DNA of 7,651 nt from Actinomycetota bacterium (lineage in GTDB: Bacteria > Actinomycetota > Actinomycetes > Nanopelagicales > Nanopelagicaceae): contig RGOY01000054.1 in NCBI GenBank assembly GCA_010028225.1, positions 1-7,651 on the forward strand, written 5' to 3'. Positions 1 to 6,761 of this stretch are shown here, piece by piece. The notes under the pieces were generated by a model. It was not told the DNA's origin, searched no databases, and was given only the letters and a program-made list of their open reading frames with translations. Both the position numbers and the translations under genes were made by a program. Each line of letters begins with the position of its first letter. The stretch's first letter is position 1.

Positions 1-311
1 TCAATCTCACCTTCCTGGCAATCGGAGGAGTTGGGTTTGTTTCTGTCTGCGGTCATACAGTTGGCGCTCGCCTTCGCTCGATGCTTGATGCATGGTTTGG
101 TGGCGATATCGCAACGGCGCAGAGAATCCATCACGAACTGCTTCCGGTATTCACAGGAACATTCCGTACTCAAGGTGCGATCTTGACCAAGGCAGCGCTG
201 AATTTGATGGGACTGCCTGGCGGCAAAGTGCGATTGCCACTCGTTGATGCCACTCCTGAACAGATCTCGCAGCTTCGTGAGGATCTTCGTGCGGGATTAA
301 TCTCAATCTAA
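1..311 (+). CDS. dapA: 4-hydroxy-tetrahydrodipicolinate synthase, C-terminal part (5' end outside window)
   Basis: DapA condenses pyruvate with aspartate semialdehyde in the cytoplasm, the first committed step toward diaminopimelate and lysine. Only the last 102 codons are present; the frame is open from base 3 and ends at TAA 309-311. The visible part begins in the late barrel strand (GGVGFVSVCGH) and continues into the C-terminal helical domain with FRTQGAILTKAALNLMGLP and PLVDATPEQ. These match, from memory, the tail of actinobacterial DapA proteins. The catalytic lysine and the Tyr pair lie upstream of the window and cannot be checked. An internal ATG at 81 is not the start, because homology continues on its 5' side. 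The gene is followed 35 bases later by RNase J, the usual actinobacterial neighbour. Confidence 0.93.
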   Translation, partial: NLTFLAIGGVGFVSVCGHTVGARLRSMLDAWFGGDIATAQRIHHELLPVFTGTFRTQGAILTKAALNLMGLPGGKVRLPLVDATPEQISQLREDLRAGLISI

Positions 312-350
312 ATGCCTCCGAAAATTCAATCGACACTTCTAGCCAGATGA
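312..350 (+). other. Possible 12-codon coupling ORF between dapA and the RNase J gene
   Basis: An ATG directly abuts the dapA stop (TAAATG, 309-314). It opens a 12-codon frame, MPPKIQSTLLAR, whose TGA (348-350) overlaps the RNase J start as ATGA (347-350). No Shine-Dalgarno site precedes either ATG. The arrangement would let ribosomes ending dapA restart and pass directly onto the RNase J start. It could equally be chance in a 35-base gap; the peptide resembles nothing I know. Confidence 0.25.
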
Positions 351-2029
351 ATCATCCGCATCCCAATCTCGGAGTACCTCCTCGACTCAAAGATGGCGCT
401 CTTCGATTCATACCTTTAGGCGGCCTTGGTGAAGTAGGGCGGAATATGGCCGCGGTCGAATATCGCGGAAAAATCTTGATCATCGACTGTGGCGTGCTCT
501 TTCCGGAAGAGAATCAGCCTGGAATTGATTTGATACTTCCTGATTGGTCTTCACTTCGTCACCGATTGAATGACATTGTGGCGATCTTCTTGACGCACGG
601 TCATGAAGACCATATTGGGGCCGTTCCTTATCTCTTGAAGGAGAGAGCAGATATCCCGATTATCGGTTCACAACTAACAATCGCTTTTCTCGCTTCGAAA
701 TTAAAAGAGCGAAGAATCAAGGCAGATCTTCGAATCGTGAAAGAGGGAATGCGTGAGAAAGTTGGTGGTTTTGATCTTGAATACATCGCAGTCAATCACT
801 CGATACCCGATGCTCTAGCGGTTGCGGTGAGGACGGATGCTGGGACCTTCCTCCACACTGGGGATTTCAAGATGGATCAACTCCCGCTCGACGGTCGAGT
901 AACAGATCTTGAAGCATTCTCGCGACTTGGTAGGGAAGGGGTAGACCTCTTCTTTGTCGACTCAACAAATGCTGACATTCCTGGCTTCACAATTTCAGAG
1001 CGCGAGATCATGCCGGTACTCGATCGTGTTGTGGCGAGCACCAAGAAGCGAGTGATCGTTGCATCTTTTGCTTCCCACGTTCATCGAATTCAGCAAGTGA
1101 TTGATATTGCCGCAGAGCATCAGCGGAAAGTTGCATTTATCGGTCGTTCGATGGTGAAGAACATGGGGATTGCAGATGAGCTTGGATTCTTGCAGATACC
1201 TCCGCATGTAATGATTGATGAAAAGGATCTTGAGAAGCACGGTGACAATGTGGTCCTGATCTGCACTGGTTCGCAAGGGGAGCCACTCGCCGCGCTATCT
1301 CGGATGGCAAATGGTGATCACCAGATTCGAGTTGGTGAGGGAGATACTGTCATTTTTGCATCGTCGCTGATTCCTGGAAATGAGAATTCGGTATATCGAG
1401 TCATCAACGAATTAACCAGATTTGGTGCAAGGGTCGTGCACAAGGGCAATGCCCTAGTCCATGTCTCGGGCCATTCTGCAGCGGGAGAATTGATGTATTG
1501 CTACAACCTTGTTAAGCCAAAGAATGTTGTCCCAGTGCATGGTGAGTGGCGACATATGCGCGCCAATGCAGACCTTGCGATTAAGTGTGGAGTACCGGCA
1601 AAGAATGCCATGGTGATTGAGAATGGTGTAGCAGTAGATCTTGAAGGCGGGAACGCGAAAGTTGTCGGTGCTGTGCCATGTGGATATGTGTATGTCGATG
1701 GTCAGACAATTGGTGAGATCACAGAAGCATCGCTGAAGGATCGTCGGGTCCTCGGCGAAGAAGGTTTCATCTCAGTGATCGTAGTTATTGATTCACAGAA
1801 TGGCCGAATAGTTGCTGGTCCCGATATTCACGCAAGAGGTTTCACAGAGAACCAGAGACTATTTGATGAAGTGACTGGACGAATCGAATCGGCTCTCGGT
1901 AAAGCGGTGAGTGAAGGAATCAATGGAACGCATCAACTTTCACAGATAGTTAGAAAAACTGTAGGGAGTTGGGTTGGCGAAGAACATCGTCGTCGTCCAA
2001 TGATCGTGCCAGTTGTCATCGAGGTGTGA
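347..2029 (+). CDS. rnj: Ribonuclease J (metallo-beta-lactamase / beta-CASP RNase)
   Basis: This is a cytoplasmic, zinc-dependent RNase with 5'-3' exonuclease and endonuclease activity that acts in mRNA decay and rRNA maturation. The protein has 560 residues, normal for the family. The N-terminal beta-lactamase fold carries the metal motif HGHEDH (84-89), then NHSIPDA with H151, and TGDFK with D173. The beta-CASP domain follows (about 210-360; VASFASHVHRIQQ at 238-250), with the later motifs HVSGH (372-376) and PVHGE (396-400, H398). The C-terminal domain ends in PVVIEV, as in actinobacterial homologues. All expected metal ligands appear intact. The ATG at 347 fits the family's N-terminus (MNHPHPNLGVPP) but has no clear Shine-Dalgarno site, so translation may depend on dapA readthrough. 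The dapA-rnj-ftsK order supports the call. Confidence 0.97.
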   Translation: MNHPHPNLGVPPRLKDGALRFIPLGGLGEVGRNMAAVEYRGKILIIDCGVLFPEENQPGIDLILPDWSSLRHRLNDIVAIFLTHGHEDHIGAVPYLLKERADIPIIGSQLTIAFLASKLKERRIKADLRIVKEGMREKVGGFDLEYIAVNHSIPDALAVAVRTDAGTFLHTGDFKMDQLPLDGRVTDLEAFSRLGREGVDLFFVDSTNADIPGFTISEREIMPVLDRVVASTKKRVIVASFASHVHRIQQVIDIAAEHQRKVAFIGRSMVKNMGIADELGFLQIPPHVMIDEKDLEKHGDNVVLICTGSQGEPLAALSRMANGDHQIRVGEGDTVIFASSLIPGNENSVYRVINELTRFGARVVHKGNALVHVSGHSAAGELMYCYNLVKPKNVVPVHGEWRHMRANADLAIKCGVPAKNAMVIENGVAVDLEGGNAKVVGAVPCGYVYVDGQTIGEITEASLKDRRVLGEEGFISVIVVIDSQNGRIVAGPDIHARGFTENQRLFDEVTGRIESALGKAVSEGINGTHQLSQIVRKTVGSWVGEEHRRRPMIVPVVIEV

Positions 2030-2038
2030 CGGCGCGCC

Positions 2039-2080
2039 TTTACCAGACCGCGCTTCACTTGTCTTAGGGTTTATCAGTCA
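2039..2080 (+). promoter_or_regulatory. Candidate leaderless promoter of ftsK
   Basis: The 50-base gap before ftsK has no Shine-Dalgarno site near the ATG at 2080. A TANNNT-type -10 box, TAGGGT (2065-2070), lies 9 bases before the ATG, so transcription would start at or just before the start codon. A weak -35, TTACCA (2040-2045), sits 19 bases upstream of the -10. The call rests on the -10 spacing alone and is tentative. Confidence 0.4.
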
Positions 2081-4392
2081 TGGCCAAGAAGAAAAAGACT
2101 GGTTTCCTCCCGGTGCTGACTAGCGCTATGGGAGCAATTTGGCGTGGCGTTGCAAAGACTGTCGGTGGCGCAGTACGAGTTATCTCTCGTTCGGCAAAGG
2201 ATATGGATGTCGAACATCGACGCGATGGGATTGCTCTACTTCTTCTGATTGTGATGCTCCTTTCTGTAGCAACAACCTGGTGGAGTCTTGACAATCTTTT
2301 CGGACGTTTACTTCATGATTTATTCTTCGGCCTCTTTGGCCGAATCGCACTTTTCACACCACTCATTTTTGCCTATCTCTCATTGAGACTCTTCAAGACG
2401 GCTGCTGGAGAAAGATTCCCGCCACGTCTGATATTTGGATCGTTCATATTGCTCTTCTCATCTACTGGCTTAATCCACATAATAAATGGCTCAATCGGCA
2501 CAGACTCAGCCTCGCTCCAAGCGGGTGGCGGATGGCTGGGGTTTGCCATCTCGACGCCATTGGTGGCACTTGTCACCATTCCACTCGCTTATCCGATTCT
2601 GATTCTGCTCTTCCTTTTTGGAGTATTGATAGTTACCCGAACTCCGGTCTCCGCTATTTGGCGGTGGATTGCGAACTTTGTCACCGGAACTAAGGAGAAA
2701 GTTCAAGAACGACGTGAGGCCCGAGAAGAGATTGAGGTCGCCGATACACCACCCTTTGAAACTCCACTGGTCAAGCAATTAGAGGAGGTCGATGCTCTCG
2801 AAGATCCTGATATTGACGAAGGAGAATTCGATGAAGAGTTCTCTCAAGGTGTCGAAGTTCCTCGTGAATTCACCTCGGAATCAGAACCGCAACGGCCCTT
2901 ACGTCCAGTGCAGCTAGTGCTCACTCCAGAAGATGATTATCAACTCCCAAGCATGGACCTACTCCGGCAAGGGCCACCAAGCAAAGGTAAGAGTAAAGCG
3001 AACGAGGATGTGGTGGCAGCACTTCGTGATGTCTTCCATCAATTCGACATTGACTGTGAAGTTACAGGGTTTATGCGAGGACCGACAGTCACTCGTTATG
3101 AAGTCGAACTTGGTGACGGGGTCAAAGTCGAAGCAATCACTGCCTTAGCAAAGAACATCGCCTATGTCGTAGCGAGCCCAGATGTGCGAATCCTCTCGCC
3201 AATCCCTGGGAAGTCTGCCGTGGGTATCGAAATTCCAAATACTGATCGAGAGATCGTGGCTTTAGGAGATGTTCTTCGCTCTCCGGTTGCGGGAAATGAT
3301 CACCATCCGATGCTGGTTGCCCTTGGTAAAGATGTCGAAGGAACCTTCATCTGCGCCAATCTCGCCAAGATGCCTCACTTACTTGTTGCCGGAGCTACTG
3401 GTGCTGGTAAGTCTTCGATGATCAACTCACTTGTGACCTCCATCTTGATGCGAGCAACTCCTAATGATGTGCGAATGATTCTGATTGATCCTAAGCGTGT
3501 GGAACTCAATGCCTATGAAGGAATTCCCCACCTAATTACTCCCATCATCACTCATCCAAAGAAGGCCGCTGATTCACTTGCATGGGTCGTTCGTGAGATG
3601 GATATTCGCTACGACGATCTATCGAACTACGGTTTCCGCCACATTGATGATTTCAATAAGGCAGTGCGTTCAGGAAAGCTAACTGCGCCCGCCAATGCAG
3701 AGCGCCCGCTTGAGCCATATCCCTATCTACTCGTGATTGTCGATGAACTTGCAGATTTGATGATGGTGGCAGCAAAAGAGGTCGAAGATTCCATTGTCAG
3801 AATCACGCAGTTGGCTCGCGCTGCAGGAATCCATCTTGTCATTGCTACACAACGACCAAGCGTCGATATTGTCACTGGTCTGATCAAAGCGAATGTTCCA
3901 TCACGCCTTTCTTTTGCCACCTCGAGCCTTGCTGACTCACGAGTCATTCTTGATTCTCCGGGGGCCGAAAAGTTAGTTGGGCAAGGCGATGGACTCTTCT
4001 TGCCGATGGGCGCGAGCAAACCGATTCGCATTCAAGGGGCATATATCTCGGAAAGTGAAATCAAAGCAGTGGTCTCCCATGTTAAGGGGGAGTTAGCGCC
4101 GGTCTATCGTGAAGATGTACTCACCGTAGCTCAGGCGAAGAAGATTGTTGATGAAGATATCGGTGATGATATGGACGACCTTCTTGCAGCTGTTGAACTT
4201 GTCGTTTCTACTCAATTTGGTTCGACCTCGATGTTGCAGCGCAAACTTCGAATTGGTTTTGCCAAGGCGGGGCGATTGATGGATCTCATGGAGAGCAGGG
4301 GAATAGTGGGGCCATCAGAAGGTTCAAAGGCTCGCGTAGTTCTTGTAAAGCCGGAAGACCTTTCGTCAGTGATGGAGACGCTTCGAAGCTAA
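2080..4392 (+). CDS. ftsK: DNA translocase FtsK/SpoIIIE
   Basis: This septal DNA pump links cell division with clearance and dimer resolution of the chromosome. The protein has 770 residues. A basic N-terminus is followed by four to five membrane segments (about 50-68, 87-105, 116-136 and 150-186, the last possibly two). An acidic, low-complexity linker follows (about 205-305, rich in Glu/Asp). The motor has an alpha domain (about 310-410) and a beta RecA-like ATPase with Walker A GATGAGKS (438-445), Walker B LLVIVDELADL (550-560, D555/E556) and the conserved IATQRPSVDIVTGLIKANVP (588-607). A winged-helix gamma domain (about 705-765, STSMLQRKLRIGFAKAGRLM) reads polarity sequences in DNA. All parts are intact. 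It starts 50 bases after rnj and converges on the - strand membrane gene with 26 bases between the stops. Confidence 0.97.
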   Translation: MAKKKKTGFLPVLTSAMGAIWRGVAKTVGGAVRVISRSAKDMDVEHRRDGIALLLLIVMLLSVATTWWSLDNLFGRLLHDLFFGLFGRIALFTPLIFAYLSLRLFKTAAGERFPPRLIFGSFILLFSSTGLIHIINGSIGTDSASLQAGGGWLGFAISTPLVALVTIPLAYPILILLFLFGVLIVTRTPVSAIWRWIANFVTGTKEKVQERREAREEIEVADTPPFETPLVKQLEEVDALEDPDIDEGEFDEEFSQGVEVPREFTSESEPQRPLRPVQLVLTPEDDYQLPSMDLLRQGPPSKGKSKANEDVVAALRDVFHQFDIDCEVTGFMRGPTVTRYEVELGDGVKVEAITALAKNIAYVVASPDVRILSPIPGKSAVGIEIPNTDREIVALGDVLRSPVAGNDHHPMLVALGKDVEGTFICANLAKMPHLLVAGATGAGKSSMINSLVTSILMRATPNDVRMILIDPKRVELNAYEGIPHLITPIITHPKKAADSLAWVVREMDIRYDDLSNYGFRHIDDFNKAVRSGKLTAPANAERPLEPYPYLLVIVDELADLMMVAAKEVEDSIVRITQLARAAGIHLVIATQRPSVDIVTGLIKANVPSRLSFATSSLADSRVILDSPGAEKLVGQGDGLFLPMGASKPIRIQGAYISESEIKAVVSHVKGELAPVYREDVLTVAQAKKIVDEDIGDDMDDLLAAVELVVSTQFGSTSMLQRKLRIGFAKAGRLMDLMESRGIVGPSEGSKARVVLVKPEDLSSVMETLRS

Positions 4393-4418
4393 ACGGATTT
4401 GAAGATGTAGCACCTCTG

Positions 4419-5003
4419 TCAGTTGGATAGTCGAGCAAAAGTAAAGCGAACCAAAACCTTATTCGAAGGTACCTCCGGGCTCGTTCTGATTGATGTGGAA
4501 GTGTTATTGAGATAGTCGAGATTGCTCTCTTTGAGTTTGATACTAAATGCAATCGCTCGCAAAGTGCCTTTCTCGGCGCTTTCGGTCTTTGCATCGTACC
4601 CACCAGTTATTTGGGCAAAGACAATTTCGAAATTTTCACCAAGATTCTCTTGTCGCCTGAAGTTCTCTACATCTGCAACAAAAGTGTTGAGATCAAAATC
4701 CTCATAGAAGAGCGCAAGGCCCTGATCAAATGTGTAATCGGCATCAGGAATGCCGCTACTTGGTCGATTTGAAGTACCAGTTCCTGCGGAACCGTCACCA
4801 ATACCCATTCCACCGGATCCTTGTTGACTGCTGTTGCCTACACCAGAGCCTGACGGGACATATGTATCGAGGAATTGAGGTACGAAAGAAATAGTCGCCA
4901 AGAAGATGACCATAAGTGCAAGAAGCAAATCTGCATACATCCAACCTGCTTGATCTGCGGTGTTCTCTTCCGCTACTTCAGAAGCGAGTCGCTGGCGTTT
5001 CAT
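4419..5003 (-). CDS. MotB/ZorB/TolR-like single-pass membrane protein with degenerate OmpA-like domain
   Basis: This 194-residue protein has a short cytoplasmic N-terminus and one membrane helix (about 22-42). The helix opens with W21, Y23, A24 and D25 (GWMYADLLLALMVIFLATI). In MotB and its relatives this WxxxYAD-style segment supplies the ion-carrying aspartate at the centre of a stator. A flexible Gly/Ser linker (51-85) leads to a C-terminal domain (86-194). There TGGYD (133-137) is followed 12 residues after D137 by LRA (148-150) and later by NKVLVRFTFA, which resembles a shortened OmpA-like peptidoglycan-binding fold. The asparagine usual between these motifs is absent, so peptidoglycan binding is uncertain. 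Its start overlaps the upstream gene's stop by ATGA (5003-5000), implying coupled translation. Motor-subunit identity is inferred from motif and gene order; the exact family is unknown. Confidence 0.8.
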   Translation of the reverse strand: MKRQRLASEVAEENTADQAGWMYADLLLALMVIFLATISFVPQFLDTYVPSGSGVGNSSQQGSGGMGIGDGSAGTGTSNRPSSGIPDADYTFDQGLALFYEDFDLNTFVADVENFRRQENLGENFEIVFAQITGGYDAKTESAEKGTLRAIAFSIKLKESNLDYLNNTSTSIRTSPEVPSNKVLVRFTFARLSN

Positions 5004-5758
5004 TTATCCCAGTCAAAGGAGAAGGAGGGTTTGAGTTTTCGAACTTCCTTGAGGATCTCCGTATTGGATGGCATTGCCTTTGCTATCTTCTCAAGACTTT
5101 TAGCAGTCTGAAGAAGTGATTTCGTGCTGTTGGAAAGATCTTGGACCGACTTAGCAAGAGAATCACGCATCGTGAAGGGGGTAATCGCACGCTTGTCGAA
5201 GAGATACTCGCTCAGCTCAATTGCCAGTTCGAATCTCTCGCCATCGAGAGAAACAATTTCATTGTTTCGCATATTTTGGGCACGTCTTGTCAGTGAAGCC
5301 ACGACCACTGTCAGCACGATTACGAGCGCAATGATGAGAAAGTCTAAGAATGCGATGCGAGTGAGTGTCCACTCTTCGGCGATGTAGCCATAACCGGATT
5401 GCCAGAACTCGAGAAAGTTGACTATTGCTGCCGGATTTTCATCGATGTATCGAGAGAAACCATCTGATGCTTGTCCTACGGCGAACCATGTCAATGCAAC
5501 CGGCGCGAAGAGAAGGACGCCACGCAAGATAGATAGTCTTCGAGTCCATGACGAAATCCCTCTGTCGCCTTTGGTCTCAGGGCGCGGAAGGTAATCGACA
5601 GGATTGAGCTCTGCCCAGAGCGGTAGATTTTTTTGCTCGCGCAAAGCGCCAAGAAGCCCGACGACGTAGGTGTCCTCAGTGACTTTATGCCTAAGTGACC
5701 ATTCTTCGAGTTTGGTGGCGAGCAATAAGGCTCTATCGTTTCGCCGCTTCTTTGCCAT
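5000..5758 (-). CDS. Two-helix membrane protein with coiled tail, putative motor A-subunit partner
   Basis: I do not recognise a named family. The 252-residue protein has a basic soluble N-terminal region (1-75). Two strongly hydrophobic segments follow, about 76-96 (VLLFAPVALTWFAVGQA, with P86 and T90) and about 134-155 (FLDFLIIALVIVLTVVVASL, with D139 and T150). The loop between them (97-133) is predicted outside, since RR pairs flank both inner ends (73-74, 158-159). Residues about 170-245 look helical and partly coiled-coil, ending in a charged tail. The gene precedes and overlaps the MotB-like gene by 4 bases, the same order as motAB, exbBD, tolQR and zorAB. Two helices are fewer than MotA (four) or TolQ/ExbB (three), so a motor role is inference from the partner. 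No Shine-Dalgarno site is seen; a -10 box lies 6 bases upstream. Confidence 0.75.
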   Translation of the reverse strand: MAKKRRNDRALLLATKLEEWSLRHKVTEDTYVVGLLGALREQKNLPLWAELNPVDYLPRPETKGDRGISSWTRRLSILRGVLLFAPVALTWFAVGQASDGFSRYIDENPAAIVNFLEFWQSGYGYIAEEWTLTRIAFLDFLIIALVIVLTVVVASLTRRAQNMRNNEIVSLDGERFELAIELSEYLFDKRAITPFTMRDSLAKSVQDLSNSTKSLLQTAKSLEKIAKAMPSNTEILKEVRKLKPSFSFDWDK

Positions 5759-5794
5759 AGCCCGAAACTACCTCATGAGTCCACTCATCGTCAG
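5758..5794 (-). promoter_or_regulatory. Leaderless promoter of the motor-like operon
   Basis: Read on the - strand, CTGACG (5794-5789) serves as a -35. After an 18-base spacer comes the TANNNT -10 box TAGTTT (5770-5765), and after 6 more bases the ATG at 5758. The expected transcription start falls on or next to the A of the ATG, which explains the missing Shine-Dalgarno site. Spacing and both boxes fit the actinobacterial housekeeping sigma consensus. Confidence 0.55.
5775..5788. promoter_or_regulatory. Operator-like palindrome inside the -35/-10 spacer
   Basis: ATGAGT-CC-ACTCAT is a perfect inverted repeat with 6-base arms and a 2-base centre. It occupies 14 of the 18 spacer bases of the - strand promoter and abuts its -35 box. 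A further ACTCAT half-site lies at 5808-5813, 25 bases from the first. The position suits a repressor or activator binding site, but no regulator gene is visible in the window. Confidence 0.4.
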
Positions 5795-5795
5795 T

Positions 5796-5834
5796 AGTGA
5801 GAGGGAAACTCATGCTTTCTTGCCCTCTCTCACT
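5796..5834. repeat. Interrupted inverted repeat in the divergent intergenic region
   Basis: AGTGAGAGGG (5796-5805) can pair with CCCTCTCTCACT (5823-5834) across a 17-base loop, with a 2-base bulge in the right arm. It lies between the divergent genes, just upstream of the - strand -35 box. It could be a regulatory hairpin or a paired protein site. No T-run follows on either strand, so it is not a standard terminator. Confidence 0.35.
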
Positions 5835-5855
5835 CAATGATGGAAGAATCCGAGC

Positions 5856-6671
5856 ATGTTGCGTCCGTTCTCATTCATTGTCGAACGGTTGACCGATATC
5901 AGCGAGCGCTTCTCTCGTGGGTTACAGGGTCGGGGGCGCGGCGCACGTTGGCTCATTCGTATTGCCGGACTCGCTGTTGCTGCCTTGGCAGTAACGCAAT
6001 TGATTCCGACCTTGGCTGATGAAGCAACTCCACCGCCAAATGAAATACTTCTTCCTTCAGCTAGTGATAGCGATTCAGTGGTAGTCGTCGAAGGAACTTC
6101 TTCCGGTGAGAGCACCGGTGGCGATAACTCGGCGGTGACTCCGGGTGAGACTCAACTAGTGACATACGCGACGACAGAGACTCAAACGATTACTCCAAAA
6201 GAAAAAGTTCGCGCGAAGGAAGTTCAGTCCTCTGCCTTACGTATTCCTGCTTCGATCAAGGTCGACCCACGTTCGGTCACCGCTTTGCTACCCCTCATCG
6301 ATCTTTCGGGAGAGGGACCGCTCTTGGCTTGCGTCTCGGGAGTCGGGCTTCGCTTCGATAGTGGCAGGAAAGGTTTCGTTGATGATTTCGAGGATGAAAG
6401 CTATTTAATCGACGGCGATTTGACGGGAGCGCTTCGAATATCAGGGAGCGCTGCCCAAATCCTTGGAATAGTAAATGCTGATGGTGGCCTTCGAGTCTGG
6501 GCCAGTACTGGGAAAGTGGTAGGCCAGTTATTTTCATTCTCTCTGACTGCTGTGAGCGACTTAACGACTGAATCAGAGCTCTGCGGCTCAGGCAATACCC
6601 GACAGGTGGCGATTGAGGGTCTTGGCATTGGCCTAGAGACTAAAAAGGGCGGGGTTCAGCTCAACCGTTAG
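5856..6671 (+). CDS. Membrane-anchored envelope protein of unknown function
   Basis: I do not recognise this 271-residue protein. A basic, amphipathic N-terminus (1-34, several Arg) precedes one hydrophobic helix (about 35-54), which acts as a membrane anchor or uncleaved signal. A low-complexity Pro/Ser/Thr/Gly-rich acidic stretch follows (about 57-128). The C-terminal ectodomain (about 129-271) looks beta-rich, with repeated short hydrophobic strands and Gly turns. Its two cysteines, C159 and C243, are the only ones in the protein and could form a disulfide outside the membrane. The ATG at 5856 is preceded by GGAAGA (5842-5847), a usable Shine-Dalgarno site with 8 bases of spacing. The gene is divergent from the motor-like pair across 97 bases, so the two could be co-regulated; that is only suggested by layout. 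Confidence 0.8.
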   Translation: MLRPFSFIVERLTDISERFSRGLQGRGRGARWLIRIAGLAVAALAVTQLIPTLADEATPPPNEILLPSASDSDSVVVVEGTSSGESTGGDNSAVTPGETQLVTYATTETQTITPKEKVRAKEVQSSALRIPASIKVDPRSVTALLPLIDLSGEGPLLACVSGVGLRFDSGRKGFVDDFEDESYLIDGDLTGALRISGSAAQILGIVNADGGLRVWASTGKVVGQLFSFSLTAVSDLTTESELCGSGNTRQVAIEGLGIGLETKKGGVQLNR

Positions 6672-6672
6672 T

Positions 6673-6693
6673 CCCCCCCCCCAAAAAATGGGG
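6673..6693 (+). repeat. C10-A6 tract with short C4/G4 hairpin after the stop codon
   Basis: Immediately after the TAG (6669-6671) comes a run of ten C (6673-6682), then six A, then TGGGG. The last four C can pair with GGGG (6690-6693) around an AAAAAAT loop. No T-run follows, so terminator function is doubtful. Homopolymers of this length are prone to slippage and to sequencing error. Confidence 0.6.
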
Positions 6694-6722
6694 TATCGCA
6701 GAGCCTTATCAGAAATCAATGG

Positions 6723-6752
6723 TTGTCAGGAGTGTACGAATCCAGATAGGTT
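6723..6752 (+). promoter_or_regulatory. Candidate promoter of the secreted-protein gene
   Basis: TTGTCA (6723-6728) and TAGGTT (6747-6752) are separated by 18 bases, a good fit to the actinobacterial TTGACA / TANNNT pattern. The predicted start near 6759 would give a leader of about 48 bases carrying a hairpin (6762-6779) and a GAGG Shine-Dalgarno site (6797-6800). Confidence 0.5.
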
Positions 6753-6761
6753 TTCCTCAAT

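Noticed and set aside
933..940. GGGAAGGG, a match to the E. coli FtsK polarity motif GGGNAGGG
   Set aside because: About one match is expected by chance in a window of this length on both strands, and the actinobacterial motif may differ.
4380..4389. GCTTCGAAGC palindrome at the end of ftsK as a bidirectional terminator
   Set aside because: It is only 10 bases, lies inside the last codons, allows a 3-base stem at most, and no T-run follows on either strand.
4875..5119. + strand frames of 67-78 codons across the motor-like pair
   Set aside because: They lie antisense to two genes with clear membrane architecture and coupled starts, and their translations show no domain-like pattern.
4419..5758. 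A complete Zorya defence system
   Set aside because: Only a ZorA/ZorB-like pair could be argued. The flanking genes are ftsK and unknown envelope proteins; no helicase or nuclease gene corresponding to ZorC, ZorD or ZorE is in the window.
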